A program made the position numbers and the translations under genes. A stretch of 64,000 nucleotides of DNA, taken from positions 1 through 64,000 of the forward strand of contig JBBEWH010000074.1 of NCBI GenBank assembly GCA_037414955.1. The letters run 5' to 3'. Under the pieces are notes generated by a model. The model was not told the origin of the DNA. It worked only from the letters and a program-made list of their open reading frames with translations, and ran no database searches. This document shows, piece by piece, positions 8,712 through 17,161 of the stretch. The DNA is from Phytohabitans sp037414955 (lineage in GTDB: Bacteria > Actinomycetota > Actinomycetes > Mycobacteriales > Micromonosporaceae). Each line of letters opens with the position of its first letter. Positions within the stretch are counted from its first letter, which is position 1.

Positions 8712-9960
8712 GTGCGGAAACTACCTGGCAGAGCGGCGCGCTTCGCCGCACTAATCACACTCACGTCCGGTGCGCTCGTCGGGGCCATCGCCGCACCCGC
8801 GGCGGCGGCGGACCGGCCCACGCCCGCACCCGCTGCGGCCGGGCGGGCCGCAGGCCGCCGCGGACCGCTACGTCGTGGTGCTCTCCGACGCGGCGTCCGG
8901 TGCGAGCCGGGCGGCGCGCGCCGCCCGCACCGCGGCCGCGGTCGCCACCGCCGAGCGGGCCGGCGGCACCGTGTTGGCCCGCTACGAGCGGGTTCTCGAT
9001 GGGTACGCGGCCCACCTGTCGCCCACGGCGCTCGCCGCGGTACGCGCCGATCCCGCCGTGGCATACGTCGAGCGAGACTCGGTGATTCACGGTGGCCTGG
9101 TGGACACGCGGTCGGTGCAGGCCACTCAGCCGAACCCGCCGTCGTGGGGCCTGGACCGCATCGATCAGCGCGCGCTGCCGCTCAACAACAACTACGGATA
9201 CGTCTCGACCGGCGCCGGTGTCACGGTCTACATCGTCGACTCCGGCATCCGGGCCAGCCACGTCGACTTCGGCACCCGGGCCAGCGGGGTCTACGACGCC
9301 GTCGGCGACGGCAACGGCACCAACGACTGCCACGGCCACGGCACCCATGTGGCCGGCACCGCCGGGGGCACCACCTACGGCGTCGCCAAGAGAGTGACCA
9401 TCAAGGCGGTCCGGGTGCTGCAGTGTGACAACAGCGGCTTCACGTCCGACCTGATCGAGGGGATGGACTGGATCGCCGGCCACCGCGATCCGGTGTCGGT
9501 GGCCAACTTCAGCTTGCAGGGCTACGGCACCGCACCCAACCAGGCCGCCGAGAACCTGCTCAATCTCGGCGTGAAGACCGTCTTCATCGCCAACAACTTC
9601 AACACCGACGCCTGCACGAACGGGCCACGGTCCGCGCGCGGCGTCACGGTCGCCGCGGTCACCGACACCGACACCCGGGCCTCGTTCTCGAGCTACGGCT
9701 CGTGCGTCGACGTGTTCGCGCCCGGCGTCTCCATCACGTCCGCCGGCATCGCCTCGGACACCGCGTCCGCGCCCGGCTGGTCGGGCACCTCCATGGCGGC
9801 GCCGCACGTGACCGGGTGGTTGGCCCGATACCTGCAAGGCTCGCCCGGCGCCACCATGGCGCAGGCCAAGACCGCCCTGATCACGGCCAGCACCAAGAAC
9901 GTCGTGATCAACCCCGGGCCGTCCTCACCGAACCGGCTGCTCTACGCCAACCCGACCTAA
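8712..9960 (+). CDS. Secreted subtilisin-like serine protease (S8), signal peptide and body in different frames
   Basis: GTG 8712 begins a good signal peptide (MRKLPGRAARFAALITLTSG... IAAPAAAADR). The inhibitor-I9 propeptide (DRYVVVLSDAASGASRAARA) and the S8 domain lie one frame over, so an extra base somewhere in 8836-8857 breaks the gene as written. The catalytic triad is visible: Asp in VTVYIVDSGI, His in HGHGTHVAGT, Ser in GTSMAAPHVTG. The oxyanion region is unusual (IANNFNTDAC instead of AAGN). The protein resembles the protease at 60698-62584, with shared NPPSWGLDRIDQR, but lacks its C-terminal Ig-like and P domains. It is preceded by about 220 bp (8489-8711) with no supportable gene. 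Confidence 0.78.
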
Positions 9961-9964
9961 CCCT

Positions 9965-10039
9965 CATGATCAAGGCGTCCCTCAAGTCGGCTGTGGCGTA
10001 GGGGCGGTGGGCGGGGACTTGAGGGACGCCTTGATCATG
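9965..10039. repeat. Palindromic repeat element, copy 2, acting as a convergent terminator
   Basis: Perfect 23-bp inverted arms at 9965-9987 and 10017-10039 with a 29-nt loop. The arms match the element at the left edge of the window, while the loops differ. It sits between the S8 protease stop (9960, plus strand) and the end of a minus-strand gene (10081), so a bidirectional terminator role is plausible. Confidence 0.8.
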
Positions 10040-10080
10040 GGGTGATTACCCATGCCGGCATCCATACCTTCCCGCCGGAG

Positions 10081-10665
10081 TCAGAGCCCGGCCGCGGCGG
10101 CGTACCGGCGGCGTAGGTCGGCCATTTCCGCGTCGGCCAGCGCCTCCTTCTGGGCCAGGTCCGCGTACTTGGCCGGGAACATCTCCCGCAGCCGGTCGAC
10201 GAACTTGACGTTGGCGGTCGCCTCGACCACCTGGATGCCCGGAGGTTCGGTGGACATGTCCATGATCACCGGGCCGGCCAGCTTGGTCGCCACGTCCCAG
10301 GGGTATCCCGCCTGGGCGACCCCGCAGAGGTGGAAGCCATAGACCGTCCGCACGTCGGCGAGCGCGGTGACCTCGGCCGGCTCGTAGCCGTAGACGCGGA
10401 CCCCGCAGATCACCGCCGGCTTCGCCTTCCCCTCGGTGGCCACCTGCTGGGCACTGTGACCGGCGTGGTTGTGCTGCCCCGGGTCCACCTGTTCGAGCGT
10501 GGTGCGCATCCGGGTCACGATCTGCGCGTGCAGATCCGCCGGCTCCGCCTCCGAGCCGGCCGAGTTGGCCAGCGCGACCGCGCCGGCCGACACCGCCAGC
10601 AGGATCACCGCCACCCACACGAAGCGGTTCCGGTACCACCTCGCGAAACGTTCCCGGGAAATCAT
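10081..10665 (-). CDS. Membrane-anchored protein of unknown function
   Basis: A 194-residue protein with a positively charged N-terminus (MISRERFARWYRNRFVW), one transmembrane helix (about 15-34, VWVAVILLAVSAGAVALANS) and an exported domain. The exported part contains two cysteines (VICGVRVYGY and GFHLCGVAQ) that could form a disulfide, and a charged C-terminal helix (FVDRLREMFPAKYADLAQKE). I do not recognise the family. The gene lies downstream of the LPMO gene on the same strand, but a strong hairpin at 10706-10739 separates them, so it is probably transcribed on its own. Confidence 0.75.
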   Translation of the reverse strand: MISRERFARWYRNRFVWVAVILLAVSAGAVALANSAGSEAEPADLHAQIVTRMRTTLEQVDPGQHNHAGHSAQQVATEGKAKPAVICGVRVYGYEPAEVTALADVRTVYGFHLCGVAQAGYPWDVATKLAGPVIMDMSTEPPGIQVVEATANVKFVDRLREMFPAKYADLAQKEALADAEMADLRRRYAAAAGL

Positions 10666-10705
10666 GATCGCCTCTCACCTCGTCGCCGGTTCTGGTGGGA
10701 CTCTC

Positions 10706-10739
10706 CCGGCCCAGGACGTCAGCCAATGTCCTGGGCCGG
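10706..10739 (-). terminator. Hairpin terminator downstream of the LPMO gene
   Basis: Arms CCGGCCCAGGAC (10706-10717) and GTCCTGGGCCGG (10728-10739) are perfect complements with a 10-nt loop, extended by CTCTC/GAGAG with one bulge. It begins about 30 bp after the LPMO stop codon. No clear U-tract follows, as is usual in high-GC actinomycetes. Confidence 0.7.
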
Positions 10740-10768
10740 AGAGGTGCCGCGGTTGCCGGTCGTGCCGA

Positions 10769-11449
10769 TCAGACGAAGGTCACGTCACTGCACCACATGT
10801 AGGCCTGGTCGAGGTGCGAGGCCTGCCAGATGACGAAGAGGATGTGCTGTCCGGTGTATCCAGAGGTCGAAACGTTGAAGGAGATGTTCTGTGCCGGCGC
10901 GTAGCGGCCGGTCTGGGTGATGAAGTCGAGGTTTCCCCAACCGAGGCGCTGGGTGGTGGGGTTGTACCCGTTCTTGCTGATGTAGACCCGGAAGTAGTCA
11001 GCCCCGTGGCTGGCCTGGTCGTAGAGCTGGATCGTGAAGTTGCGGCTGATGTTGGTCGTCTTCCACGCGCCCGGCTGGTTCAGGCTGTCGTTCCTGGACA
11101 GGCCGTTGCTGCACAGCTGTCCGTCGGGGGTCCGAGCCTGGAATTGTGCACCGAGGCCGTCCCGCAGCGCGCTCATCCAGTTCCACATGGTGTCGGGGTT
11201 GGCCTGGAACGCCTGCCAGCACATGGGGTCTTGTTGCTGCATGGCCGGGTTCATGTGTTGGTTTCCCCAGGTCTTCCAGCACTGGTAAGCCCGAGTCATC
11301 GGGCTGACGATGGTGCCGTGGGCCTGGGCTACGCTGGTCCAGGGCAGCGCGCCGACCATCAGGGCGAGCAGCAGGACGAGCGCTCGAACGGGCTGGCGGA
11401 CGGCTGACCGGGATCGCGCGCCGGATTGTTCGGGCTTGTGTGAACGCAC
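10769..11449 (-). CDS. Secreted lytic polysaccharide monooxygenase, AA10
   Basis: A 226-residue copper enzyme. After a signal peptide ending WTSVAQA the mature protein starts at His (HGTIVSPMTRAYQCW), which forms the N-terminal part of the copper histidine brace. The second His is probably in SHGADYFRVY, and the conserved axial aromatic position lies in the C-terminal QAYMWCSDVTFV. Four or more cysteines are present (QCW, MCW, LCSNG, WCSD). There is no carbohydrate-binding module or linker. The family cleaves crystalline chitin or cellulose oxidatively; the CebR-like operator upstream favours cellulose. GTG 11449 is chosen because GGAGG lies 7 nt before it and the signal peptide starts there. 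Confidence 0.93.
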   Translation of the reverse strand: MRSHKPEQSGARSRSAVRQPVRALVLLLALMVGALPWTSVAQAHGTIVSPMTRAYQCWKTWGNQHMNPAMQQQDPMCWQAFQANPDTMWNWMSALRDGLGAQFQARTPDGQLCSNGLSRNDSLNQPGAWKTTNISRNFTIQLYDQASHGADYFRVYISKNGYNPTTQRLGWGNLDFITQTGRYAPAQNISFNVSTSGYTGQHILFVIWQASHLDQAYMWCSDVTFV

Positions 11450-11485
11450 AGTGCATCCTCCGTTCTGCGACGGTGAAAATCGGTC

Positions 11486-11499
11486 TGGGAGCGCTTCCG
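11486..11499. promoter_or_regulatory. CebR-like operator upstream of the LPMO gene
   Basis: TGGGAGCGCTTCCG matches the actinomycete CebR operator TGGGAGCGCTCCCA at 12 of 14 positions. It lies 37 bp upstream of the LPMO start, a position suited to repression. CebR is a LacI-type repressor released by cello-oligosaccharides. A weaker copy lies before the GH5 gene at 44885-44898. Confidence 0.7.
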
Positions 11500-11537
11500 A
11501 CGAGTCTTACATCTATAGACTTAAATATCAAGAAGGT

Positions 11538-14138
11538 CTATTTACGCAGGATTTCGATGTACCCGTCGGTTCCGTGCACGCGGATCCGTTGCCCATCGGG
11601 GATCAGCCGAGTCGCATCCAGCACACCGACGACGGCCGGCAGGGCGTACTCCCGGGCGATCACCGCGCCATGGGTCATCAGGCCGCCCACCTCGGTCACC
11701 AGGCCCGCGATCGCCACGAACAGCGGCGTCCAGCTGGGGTCCGTGTAGGCCGTGACCAGGATGTCGCCCGGTTCGAGATCGGCCTGCGCCATATCCAGGA
11801 TGACCCGGGCCCGCCCTTCGATGACCCCGGCGGAGACCGGTAGGCCGACCAGGGCACCGGCCGGCACGTCGGCGCGCCGGTACGCCCCGCTGAGGGCCTC
11901 GCCGTCCGAGGTGAGCACCCGGGGTGGGGTGAGCGCCTGGTACGACCTGAACGCGTCCTTGCGCCGGTCGATGAGCTGGTCATCCACGCGGTTCGTGCGC
12001 ACGACGTCGTGGAGCTCCTGGAACGTGAGGTAGAAGATGTCCTCCTCGTCACGAAGCACGTGGGCCCGCACGAGGCGCTCGGCCTCTTCCAACAGGGCCT
12101 GCTTGTACACGAAGTAGCGGCTGACCATGCCGTACTTCGGGTACTCCCGGTACCCGATGAAGGTACGCACCCGGTCGATCATCCGCTTGGCCTCTTCGGA
12201 CTTCCGCTCCCCGTCCGGCAGCGCGCGCAAGCGCTCCAGCAGCTCCTGCTCCTTCGCCCACGCCTCCTGCCGCCCTTGCTCGAAGCGCCGTGCGGCGGCG
12301 CCCGGCTCGAAGTTCTTGATGTTGCCGAGGATCACGGGCACGAGCGTGGCGGGGCGCTCGCTCCAACGCGGCCGCGTGATGTCGATCTCGCCGACGCACC
12401 GCATGCCGTACTTTTCGAGCCACGCCTCGATGGCGTCGCGCGCCTCCCGCCCGCCCGCGAGCGTGGCCAGCTCGTCCAGGAAATCCTCGTCCGCGACGTG
12501 CTGCAGAAACGCCACCACGTCCGGATGGGGGCGGATCACGTCAGCGACGTCCAAGAGCGCCAGTCCCATCTCCGACGTGACGTTATGGGGCACGGACTGG
12601 GTGAGCGTGTCCGCCGCGTTCTTCTCGCCCAGCCACGCGTGCAGCTGATCGTTGAGCCACCACGCGGCCTCCATCGCCGACATGAACACCTGATGGCTCT
12701 GCCGATCGAACAGGATCCGCCGCAGCTCCTGGAGGTCCGCCTGGATGAAGTCGAGCAGCGCCACTCCGGACTTCGTCCGGATGTCGCGTGCCGAGGCGGC
12801 GATGGATGCCTGGCTGCGCGCGATCAGCTCGGTGACGATGGCCGGATCGGTCTCGATCGGAGCCGGCGAGCCGCCCGCGAGTGGCCCGGGGGGATCCTCG
12901 TCAGGCAGCGTCCGGATGAAGCCGTCGCGCTCCAGGATGGTCCGCAGCGCGTCCCCGGTCAGCGGATCCGATCTCCCCACGAGCTCCAGGAGGCCGTCGC
13001 GGCTCGCCGGCGAGGCCAGTCTTTGGGTCACGTCGACGAACAGGCGGCCGCCGGCCTCGGCCATGGGCGCGGGGGTGGTCATCTGCCAGAAGGACAGCCC
13101 GAGGGGCTTCATGGCGTCGGTCATCATCTGCTGATGACCGACGGAGAGGTAGACGTGGTTCTTCCGGTCGCCGGACTCGGGGATGGGGAACAGCGTGGTG
13201 ATCGGCCGGCTCTGGACGATCTGGAAGCCGTCGTCGACCAGGCACCATTCGATGTCCTGGGGGCGGCCGAAGTGCGCTTCGATCCGCCGCCCGAGCCGCA
13301 CGAGCCGCAGGACCTGCGCATCGGTCAGCGCCGGCTGCTCCTGCCGTTGCGGGTCGATCGGCAGCGTCCGCGTCCCGCCAGCGGGCAGGGCGTGGATGGC
13401 GAGTTGCTTGGCGGCGACCGACTTGGCGACGACTTCGCCGTCTCGCACCGTGAAGACGTCCGGGTTCACCAGGCCGGAGACCAAGGCCTCGCCGAGGCCG
13501 AAGCTGGCGTCCACGGTGGCGACCTTCCGGTTGCCCGTGACCGGGTCGGCCGTGAACAGGATGCCGGCCGCCTGCGGGAAGACCATCCGCTGCACGACCA
13601 CGGCCATGTGGACCGTACGGTGGTCGATGCCGTTGCGCTGGCGGTAGGTCACGGCCCGCTCGGTGAACAGCGACGCCCAGCACCGGCTGACGTGCTGGAG
13701 GATCGCGGCCGGGCCCACGACGTTCAGGTACGTGTCCTGCTGGCCGGCGAAGGACGCCGTCGGCAGGTCCTCCGCCGTCGCGCTGGATCGGACCGCGTAG
13801 GCCGCGTGCTCGCCGAGCCGTGCGAGCGCGCCGGTGACCGCCGCTGTCAGATCGTGGGGGATGGCGATCCCTTCGAGCGCCTGGCGGATCTCCGCGCTGA
13901 GCGCGCGGATCGCCTCGCGGTCATCCGGGTTCAGGCGCGACAGCCGATCCAGCTGGCCGTCGATCGACGGCGCTTCCGCCATGATCCGCCGGAAGGCGTC
14001 CGTCGTCACGCAAAAGCCAGCCGGCACCCGGATGCCGTCGATCCGCGACAAATCCCCCAGGTGCGCGCCCTTGCCGCCCACGACCGCGACCTGCGTCTCG
14101 CCAACCTCTTGAAGATCCAACACGTACTGCTCAATCAC
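11538..14138 (-). CDS. rph: Rifamycin-inactivating phosphotransferase
   Basis: An 866-residue Rph. It transfers the beta-phosphate of ATP to the C21 hydroxyl of rifamycins, giving cytoplasmic antibiotic resistance. The N-terminal ATP-grasp region begins VIEQYVLDLQEVG and includes AYAVRSSATAEDLPTASFAG. The central part is the rifamycin-binding domain, and the C-terminal swivelling phospho-His domain contains GGLMTHGAVIAREYALPAVV with the catalytic His. Length and order match the Rph family rather than true PEP synthase. GTG 14138 is chosen because the family's conserved start (VEQYVLDLQ) is there; upstream codons are non-homologous. A perfect 19-bp RAE lies 116 bp upstream, supporting rifamycin induction. 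Confidence 0.96.
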   Translation of the reverse strand: MIEQYVLDLQEVGETQVAVVGGKGAHLGDLSRIDGIRVPAGFCVTTDAFRRIMAEAPSIDGQLDRLSRLNPDDREAIRALSAEIRQALEGIAIPHDLTAAVTGALARLGEHAAYAVRSSATAEDLPTASFAGQQDTYLNVVGPAAILQHVSRCWASLFTERAVTYRQRNGIDHRTVHMAVVVQRMVFPQAAGILFTADPVTGNRKVATVDASFGLGEALVSGLVNPDVFTVRDGEVVAKSVAAKQLAIHALPAGGTRTLPIDPQRQEQPALTDAQVLRLVRLGRRIEAHFGRPQDIEWCLVDDGFQIVQSRPITTLFPIPESGDRKNHVYLSVGHQQMMTDAMKPLGLSFWQMTTPAPMAEAGGRLFVDVTQRLASPASRDGLLELVGRSDPLTGDALRTILERDGFIRTLPDEDPPGPLAGGSPAPIETDPAIVTELIARSQASIAASARDIRTKSGVALLDFIQADLQELRRILFDRQSHQVFMSAMEAAWWLNDQLHAWLGEKNAADTLTQSVPHNVTSEMGLALLDVADVIRPHPDVVAFLQHVADEDFLDELATLAGGREARDAIEAWLEKYGMRCVGEIDITRPRWSERPATLVPVILGNIKNFEPGAAARRFEQGRQEAWAKEQELLERLRALPDGERKSEEAKRMIDRVRTFIGYREYPKYGMVSRYFVYKQALLEEAERLVRAHVLRDEEDIFYLTFQELHDVVRTNRVDDQLIDRRKDAFRSYQALTPPRVLTSDGEALSGAYRRADVPAGALVGLPVSAGVIEGRARVILDMAQADLEPGDILVTAYTDPSWTPLFVAIAGLVTEVGGLMTHGAVIAREYALPAVVGVLDATRLIPDGQRIRVHGTDGYIEILRK

Positions 14139-14253
14139 TGCGAAACCTCCGAGGCGGCCACCGCGGCCCTCATACATCGACAACAACGCACACCGGCCGC
14201 GCCCCCCGTATCCGCAGGTTGTGGCCTCGGCCGACGATTCTGCGGTACGACCC

Positions 14254-14272
14254 GGGCCTTGCCGCAAGCCCC
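14254..14272 (-). promoter_or_regulatory. Rifamycin-associated element (RAE) of rph
   Basis: Read on the minus strand the 19 bases are GGGGCTTGCGGCAAGGCCC, identical to the RAE described upstream of rifamycin-inactivating genes in actinomycetes. It is an imperfect inverted repeat (CTTGC/GCAAG) and lies 116 bp before the rph start codon. RAE is associated with rifampin-induced transcription, in which helicase-like HelR and RNA polymerase are implicated. Confidence 0.93.
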
Positions 14273-14400
14273 CGGGTGCGTTATAGGTTTAAGAAGGGTA
14301 AGGAGAAGTCTGCCCTTCGCGCCCGCGGGAGCGACGGCTCCGCCGCTCTGCACCACCGCCTGGGCTTCGTCCTCGTGGGCCGGCTCACCGCCCACCGAAC

Positions 14401-14841
14401 CTAGCCGGCTGGCGACGGCGCGGTGCGGGTGTCGACCGGAGTGCCGAGCTCGACCGTCCGCGAAACGGTGCAGAGCCGATCGTGCGACATCCGCACCGCC
14501 CGCGGCAGCGCCTCCCGGGCCGCGTCGCCGGCGGCGCCCTCCGGAAACGCGACGCGCAGCTCGATGGCCAGATTGACCAACCGGTTGCCGCCGGTCTCGT
14601 CCCGGATCTTGTCGCCGGTGACGTGGACGGCGAAGCTGTCCGGCTCCGCGCGCTTGCTGGTGATGTAGTCCACGTCGGCGCCCGTGCAGCCGCCGAGCGC
14701 GGCGAGCAGCAGCTCTACCGGGGTGAATTCGGTGCCGTCCCCGGTGCCGATGCTGATCGTGCCGCCGCGCGCGTTGCGCACCTCGTACTGGCCAAGGCTC
14801 GTGCGCCGCAGGGTCACGGAGCGCAGGGTGTCGTCCGCCAT
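14401..14841 (-). CDS. OsmC family protein
   Basis: A 146-residue OsmC/Ohr-fold protein. FTPVELLLAALGGCTGADVDYI carries the first redox cysteine of the family (GGCT). The second conserved cysteine is in SHDRLCTVSRTVELGTPV. The fold is a cytoplasmic thiol-dependent peroxidase in characterised members. ATG 14841 (MADDTLRSVTLRRT) is chosen; upstream in-frame residues are arginine- and tryptophan-rich without homology. The gene is convergent in orientation with nothing close and is separated from rph by the RAE-containing spacer. It is probably monocistronic. Confidence 0.9.
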   Translation of the reverse strand: MADDTLRSVTLRRTSLGQYEVRNARGGTISIGTGDGTEFTPVELLLAALGGCTGADVDYITSKRAEPDSFAVHVTGDKIRDETGGNRLVNLAIELRVAFPEGAAGDAAREALPRAVRMSHDRLCTVSRTVELGTPVDTRTAPSPAG

Positions 14842-15029
14842 ACCGGCGAACCTATCCCACCATGATCGGGGCACCCACGGATACCTAAGCTCCCGAGCGT
14901 GATCATGTTTTCGAGTGACCAGTCCACCGCTCAGGCCGCGCTGATCGAGGCCGCCCAAAGAGCCAACAGCTCCAGCATCTGCGGTTTCGTGCCACGCACC
15001 TGCCCGCCGTCCGCGAGGGGAGCAAGCGG

Positions 15030-15278
15030 ATGACGATACGGTTCAGGGATCCGGTACAGGTCGGACCGGCGCTGCTGATCTTCGACGACGAGGTGTCCAT
15101 GCCGGGACGCGTCACGTCCACAATGGCCAAGCCGGTCGACGGCATCACCGACGACGAGGCTCGAGAGGACGGCTTCGCCAGCGCCGCCGATGTCCTGCCT
15201 GGCTTGCGTGACTACTACCCGCAGCTGCGACCGAGTGACGAGATCGTGATCGTCCGCTTCGAGGTGGACGGCGCCTGA
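15030..15278 (+). CDS. ASCH-domain-like protein, N-terminus uncertain
   Basis: From ATG 15030 the product is 82 residues: TIRFRDPVQVGPALLIF, GRVTSTMAKPV, ITDDEAREDGFASAADVLPG, YYPQLRPSDEIVIVRFEV. This order (K/R-TIR, vGd, gkV, ItdEDA-EGF, L--YP, vvRF) resembles ASCH domains, which bind RNA or act on modified nucleotides. The family pattern also fits about 17 codons upstream in the same frame (LRFRATHLPAVREGSKR, from about 14979). That stretch has no ATG, GTG or TTG before a stop at 14916. A CTG start, or a frameshift linking to the overlapping GTG frame at 14899, is possible. Confidence 0.7.
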   Translation: MTIRFRDPVQVGPALLIFDDEVSMPGRVTSTMAKPVDGITDDEAREDGFASAADVLPGLRDYYPQLRPSDEIVIVRFEVDGA

Positions 15279-15311
15279 GTCAGGCCGAACTCGCTGAGTT
15301 CGGCCCGACTC
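15277..15311. terminator. Bidirectional hairpin terminator
   Basis: GAGTCAGGCCGAACTC (15277-15292) pairs with GAGTTCGGCCCGACTC (15296-15311) across a 3-nt loop, with one mismatch in 16 bp. It lies between the convergent ASCH-like (plus) and amphi-Trp (minus) genes. Confidence 0.8.
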
Positions 15312-15334
15312 GCGGTCAGCCGCAGAGCCCCGGT

Positions 15335-15595
15335 CTAGACGACCGCGGCCTCCTCCTCGTCGTCGGCGTCGTCCTCCTCGAGCTTCCAGCTGAGCTGGAA
15401 CTCGATCTCCTCCTCGCCATCGCCGCGCTCGTGCTCGATGGAAAACTGGGCACGGGCGGGAACGCGGATCCGTTCACCCGCTATCTGGATCCGGAACGTG
15501 GTCTCGGACTCCAGGGCGTCCGCGAGACGTCGCAGCTTCGCGACGACATCCTCAGTGGAGTAGAAACGCTCGACGTCCCGAGTTTCCCCCGCCAT
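15335..15595 (-). CDS. amphi-Trp domain-containing protein
   Basis: An 86-residue small protein. It contains FYSTEDVVAKLRRLADALES, then FRIQIAGERIRVPARAQFSIE and EIEFQLSWKLEE, the pattern of the amphi-Trp domain: an amphipathic helix followed by strands ending in a conserved LSWK tryptophan. The C-terminus is a strongly acidic tail. The function of the family is unknown. ATG 15595 (MAGETRDV) is preferred over the in-frame ATG five codons earlier because GGGAGA lies about 5 nt before it. Confidence 0.82.
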   Translation of the reverse strand: MAGETRDVERFYSTEDVVAKLRRLADALESETTFRIQIAGERIRVPARAQFSIEHERGDGEEEIEFQLSWKLEEDDADDEEEAAVV

Positions 15596-15701
15596 CTGCT
15601 CTCCCAACATCTATCCACAGTGATACAGCGCGGCGATCTTATCGGGCGGCCGCGGCGTTGCGCGACCCGGCGTGGCGGGCCGGTCATCTCTGAGATGGAC
15701 C

Positions 15702-16925
15702 CTAGCCGAGGATGAGGCGCCTTGCCTCCTGCATCAGCTCCTGTTGGACGGGCGGGTTGGTGTTGAAGTCGCCATAGTTGCCGAGGATGACCACGACCCA
15801 GCCGGAGTCGAGGTAGATGTCGATCGCGGTCGCCGCGCCCGGTGACCCGCCGCCGTGCCCGATGATCCGCTGTCCACTGTCGATCGACGCGATCGGCCCA
15901 TACGCCTGGAACGGCGTGCTGGCGCCGGCCGGGGCCGCCGGATTCCGGCGGATCGGATGCGGAAACTTACCGGTCACCGCGAGAGTGGTGTAAGCGGGGT
16001 TGAGCAGCCGATTGCCCGCCAACGACCGCGCGAACCGCGCCATGTCGGAGGCGCTCGCGAACGCGTCACCGGCCGGCTCGCCGATGAACGCCGCCCAGAA
16101 CAGGTCCGGACGTTCGAGGGTGTCGACTCGCTCCCCCGTGGGCATCAGCGCGTAGGGGCGGGCGATGCGGTCGTCGGTGCGCCGCTGCGGGAGCGTGTAG
16201 TAGTCGGTGCGCGTCATACCCGCGGCGGCGAAGACGTGCTCGCGCACATAGTCGTAGAAGGACTGGCCGGACACCGCCTGCACGATCGCGCCCAGCGTGA
16301 CGAACCCCGAGTTGCTGTAATTGAACCGCGTGCCGGGTGTGAACAGCAGGTCCGTCTCGCGGACCACCCCCATGATGCCGTCCAGCATCGCGGCACCGCT
16401 GGTCCACGACGCCACGTTCGCCCGGAACTCCTCCGAGTCGTGGAAGTTACCCATGCCCGACGTGTGCGTGAGCAGATGGTGCACCGTGACCGAGTCGGCG
16501 ATGGCGGAGGGCAGGCCGTCCAGGTAGGCGCCAATCTTCTGTCCGAAGTCGACCTGGCCGCGCTCGGCGAGCTGGACGACCGCGACGGCGGTGAAGAGCT
16601 TCGCCACGGACGCGAGCGCGAAAGCGGTGTCGGGCCCGTTGGGCACCGACGTGCGCGCGTTGGCCATGCCGTACGACCGCGCGAGCACCGTCTTCCCCTG
16701 GTGCGACAGCAGGGCGGACCCCGACAGCTTGCCCTCGGCGGCGAGCCGCCCCAGCCGCTGGTCGAACGCGCCACCGGGCCGCAGGTCCCGCGGTACGCGA
16801 TCACGGCTCGCGCCGACCGACTGCGCCCGCGCGGGCGGCGCGCCCGCGAGCGCACCGCTGGCCACCACGGGCGCGACGCCGAGCATACCGAGCGCGGACC
16901 GGCGAGAAAGTTGAGATTTCGTCAT
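15702..16925 (-). CDS. Secreted serine hydrolase, class C beta-lactamase/penicillin-binding fold
   Basis: A 407-residue protein with a twin-arginine-type leader (SQLSRRSALGMLGVAPVVASG). The catalytic motifs of the family are present: SVAK (SxxK) near residue 113, YSN (YxN) in FNYSNSGFVT, and HGGG in IIGHGGGSPGAATA. Such enzymes act as D-alanyl-D-alanine peptidases or esterases; the substrate cannot be told. ATG 16925 (MTKSQLSRRS) places the Tat motif at the N-terminus; longer versions read into unrelated sequence. It is divergent from the GH43-like gene across about 236 bp. Confidence 0.9.
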   Translation of the reverse strand: MTKSQLSRRSALGMLGVAPVVASGALAGAPPARAQSVGASRDRVPRDLRPGGAFDQRLGRLAAEGKLSGSALLSHQGKTVLARSYGMANARTSVPNGPDTAFALASVAKLFTAVAVVQLAERGQVDFGQKIGAYLDGLPSAIADSVTVHHLLTHTSGMGNFHDSEEFRANVASWTSGAAMLDGIMGVVRETDLLFTPGTRFNYSNSGFVTLGAIVQAVSGQSFYDYVREHVFAAAGMTRTDYYTLPQRRTDDRIARPYALMPTGERVDTLERPDLFWAAFIGEPAGDAFASASDMARFARSLAGNRLLNPAYTTLAVTGKFPHPIRRNPAAPAGASTPFQAYGPIASIDSGQRIIGHGGGSPGAATAIDIYLDSGWVVVILGNYGDFNTNPPVQQELMQEARRLILG

Positions 16926-17161
16926 GACGTGATGCAACACCCTCGCCTGTTTCGCGAGCGTTATCAGTTCGCGAATCTCAACGGAGCGTGCTGGCTCGGT
17001 GTTAATCTTCAAGCGTCCCGCAGCCCTGCCCCGTAGGACCGCGCCCCTTCCCGAGCGTCCGCACCGGCGCGTGAAGCAGTCGTGAAACCGAAATGAAGCG
17101 TCGGCATTGGACCATCGGTAAATAACAGGGGGTCGCCCCGGTCGACCACGGGGAGGATGCG

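Noticed and set aside
12009..14576. An 855-residue open frame on the plus strand across rph
   Set aside because: It is antisense to a clear Rph gene, arginine- and proline-rich, and has no known domain. It arises from the high GC content.
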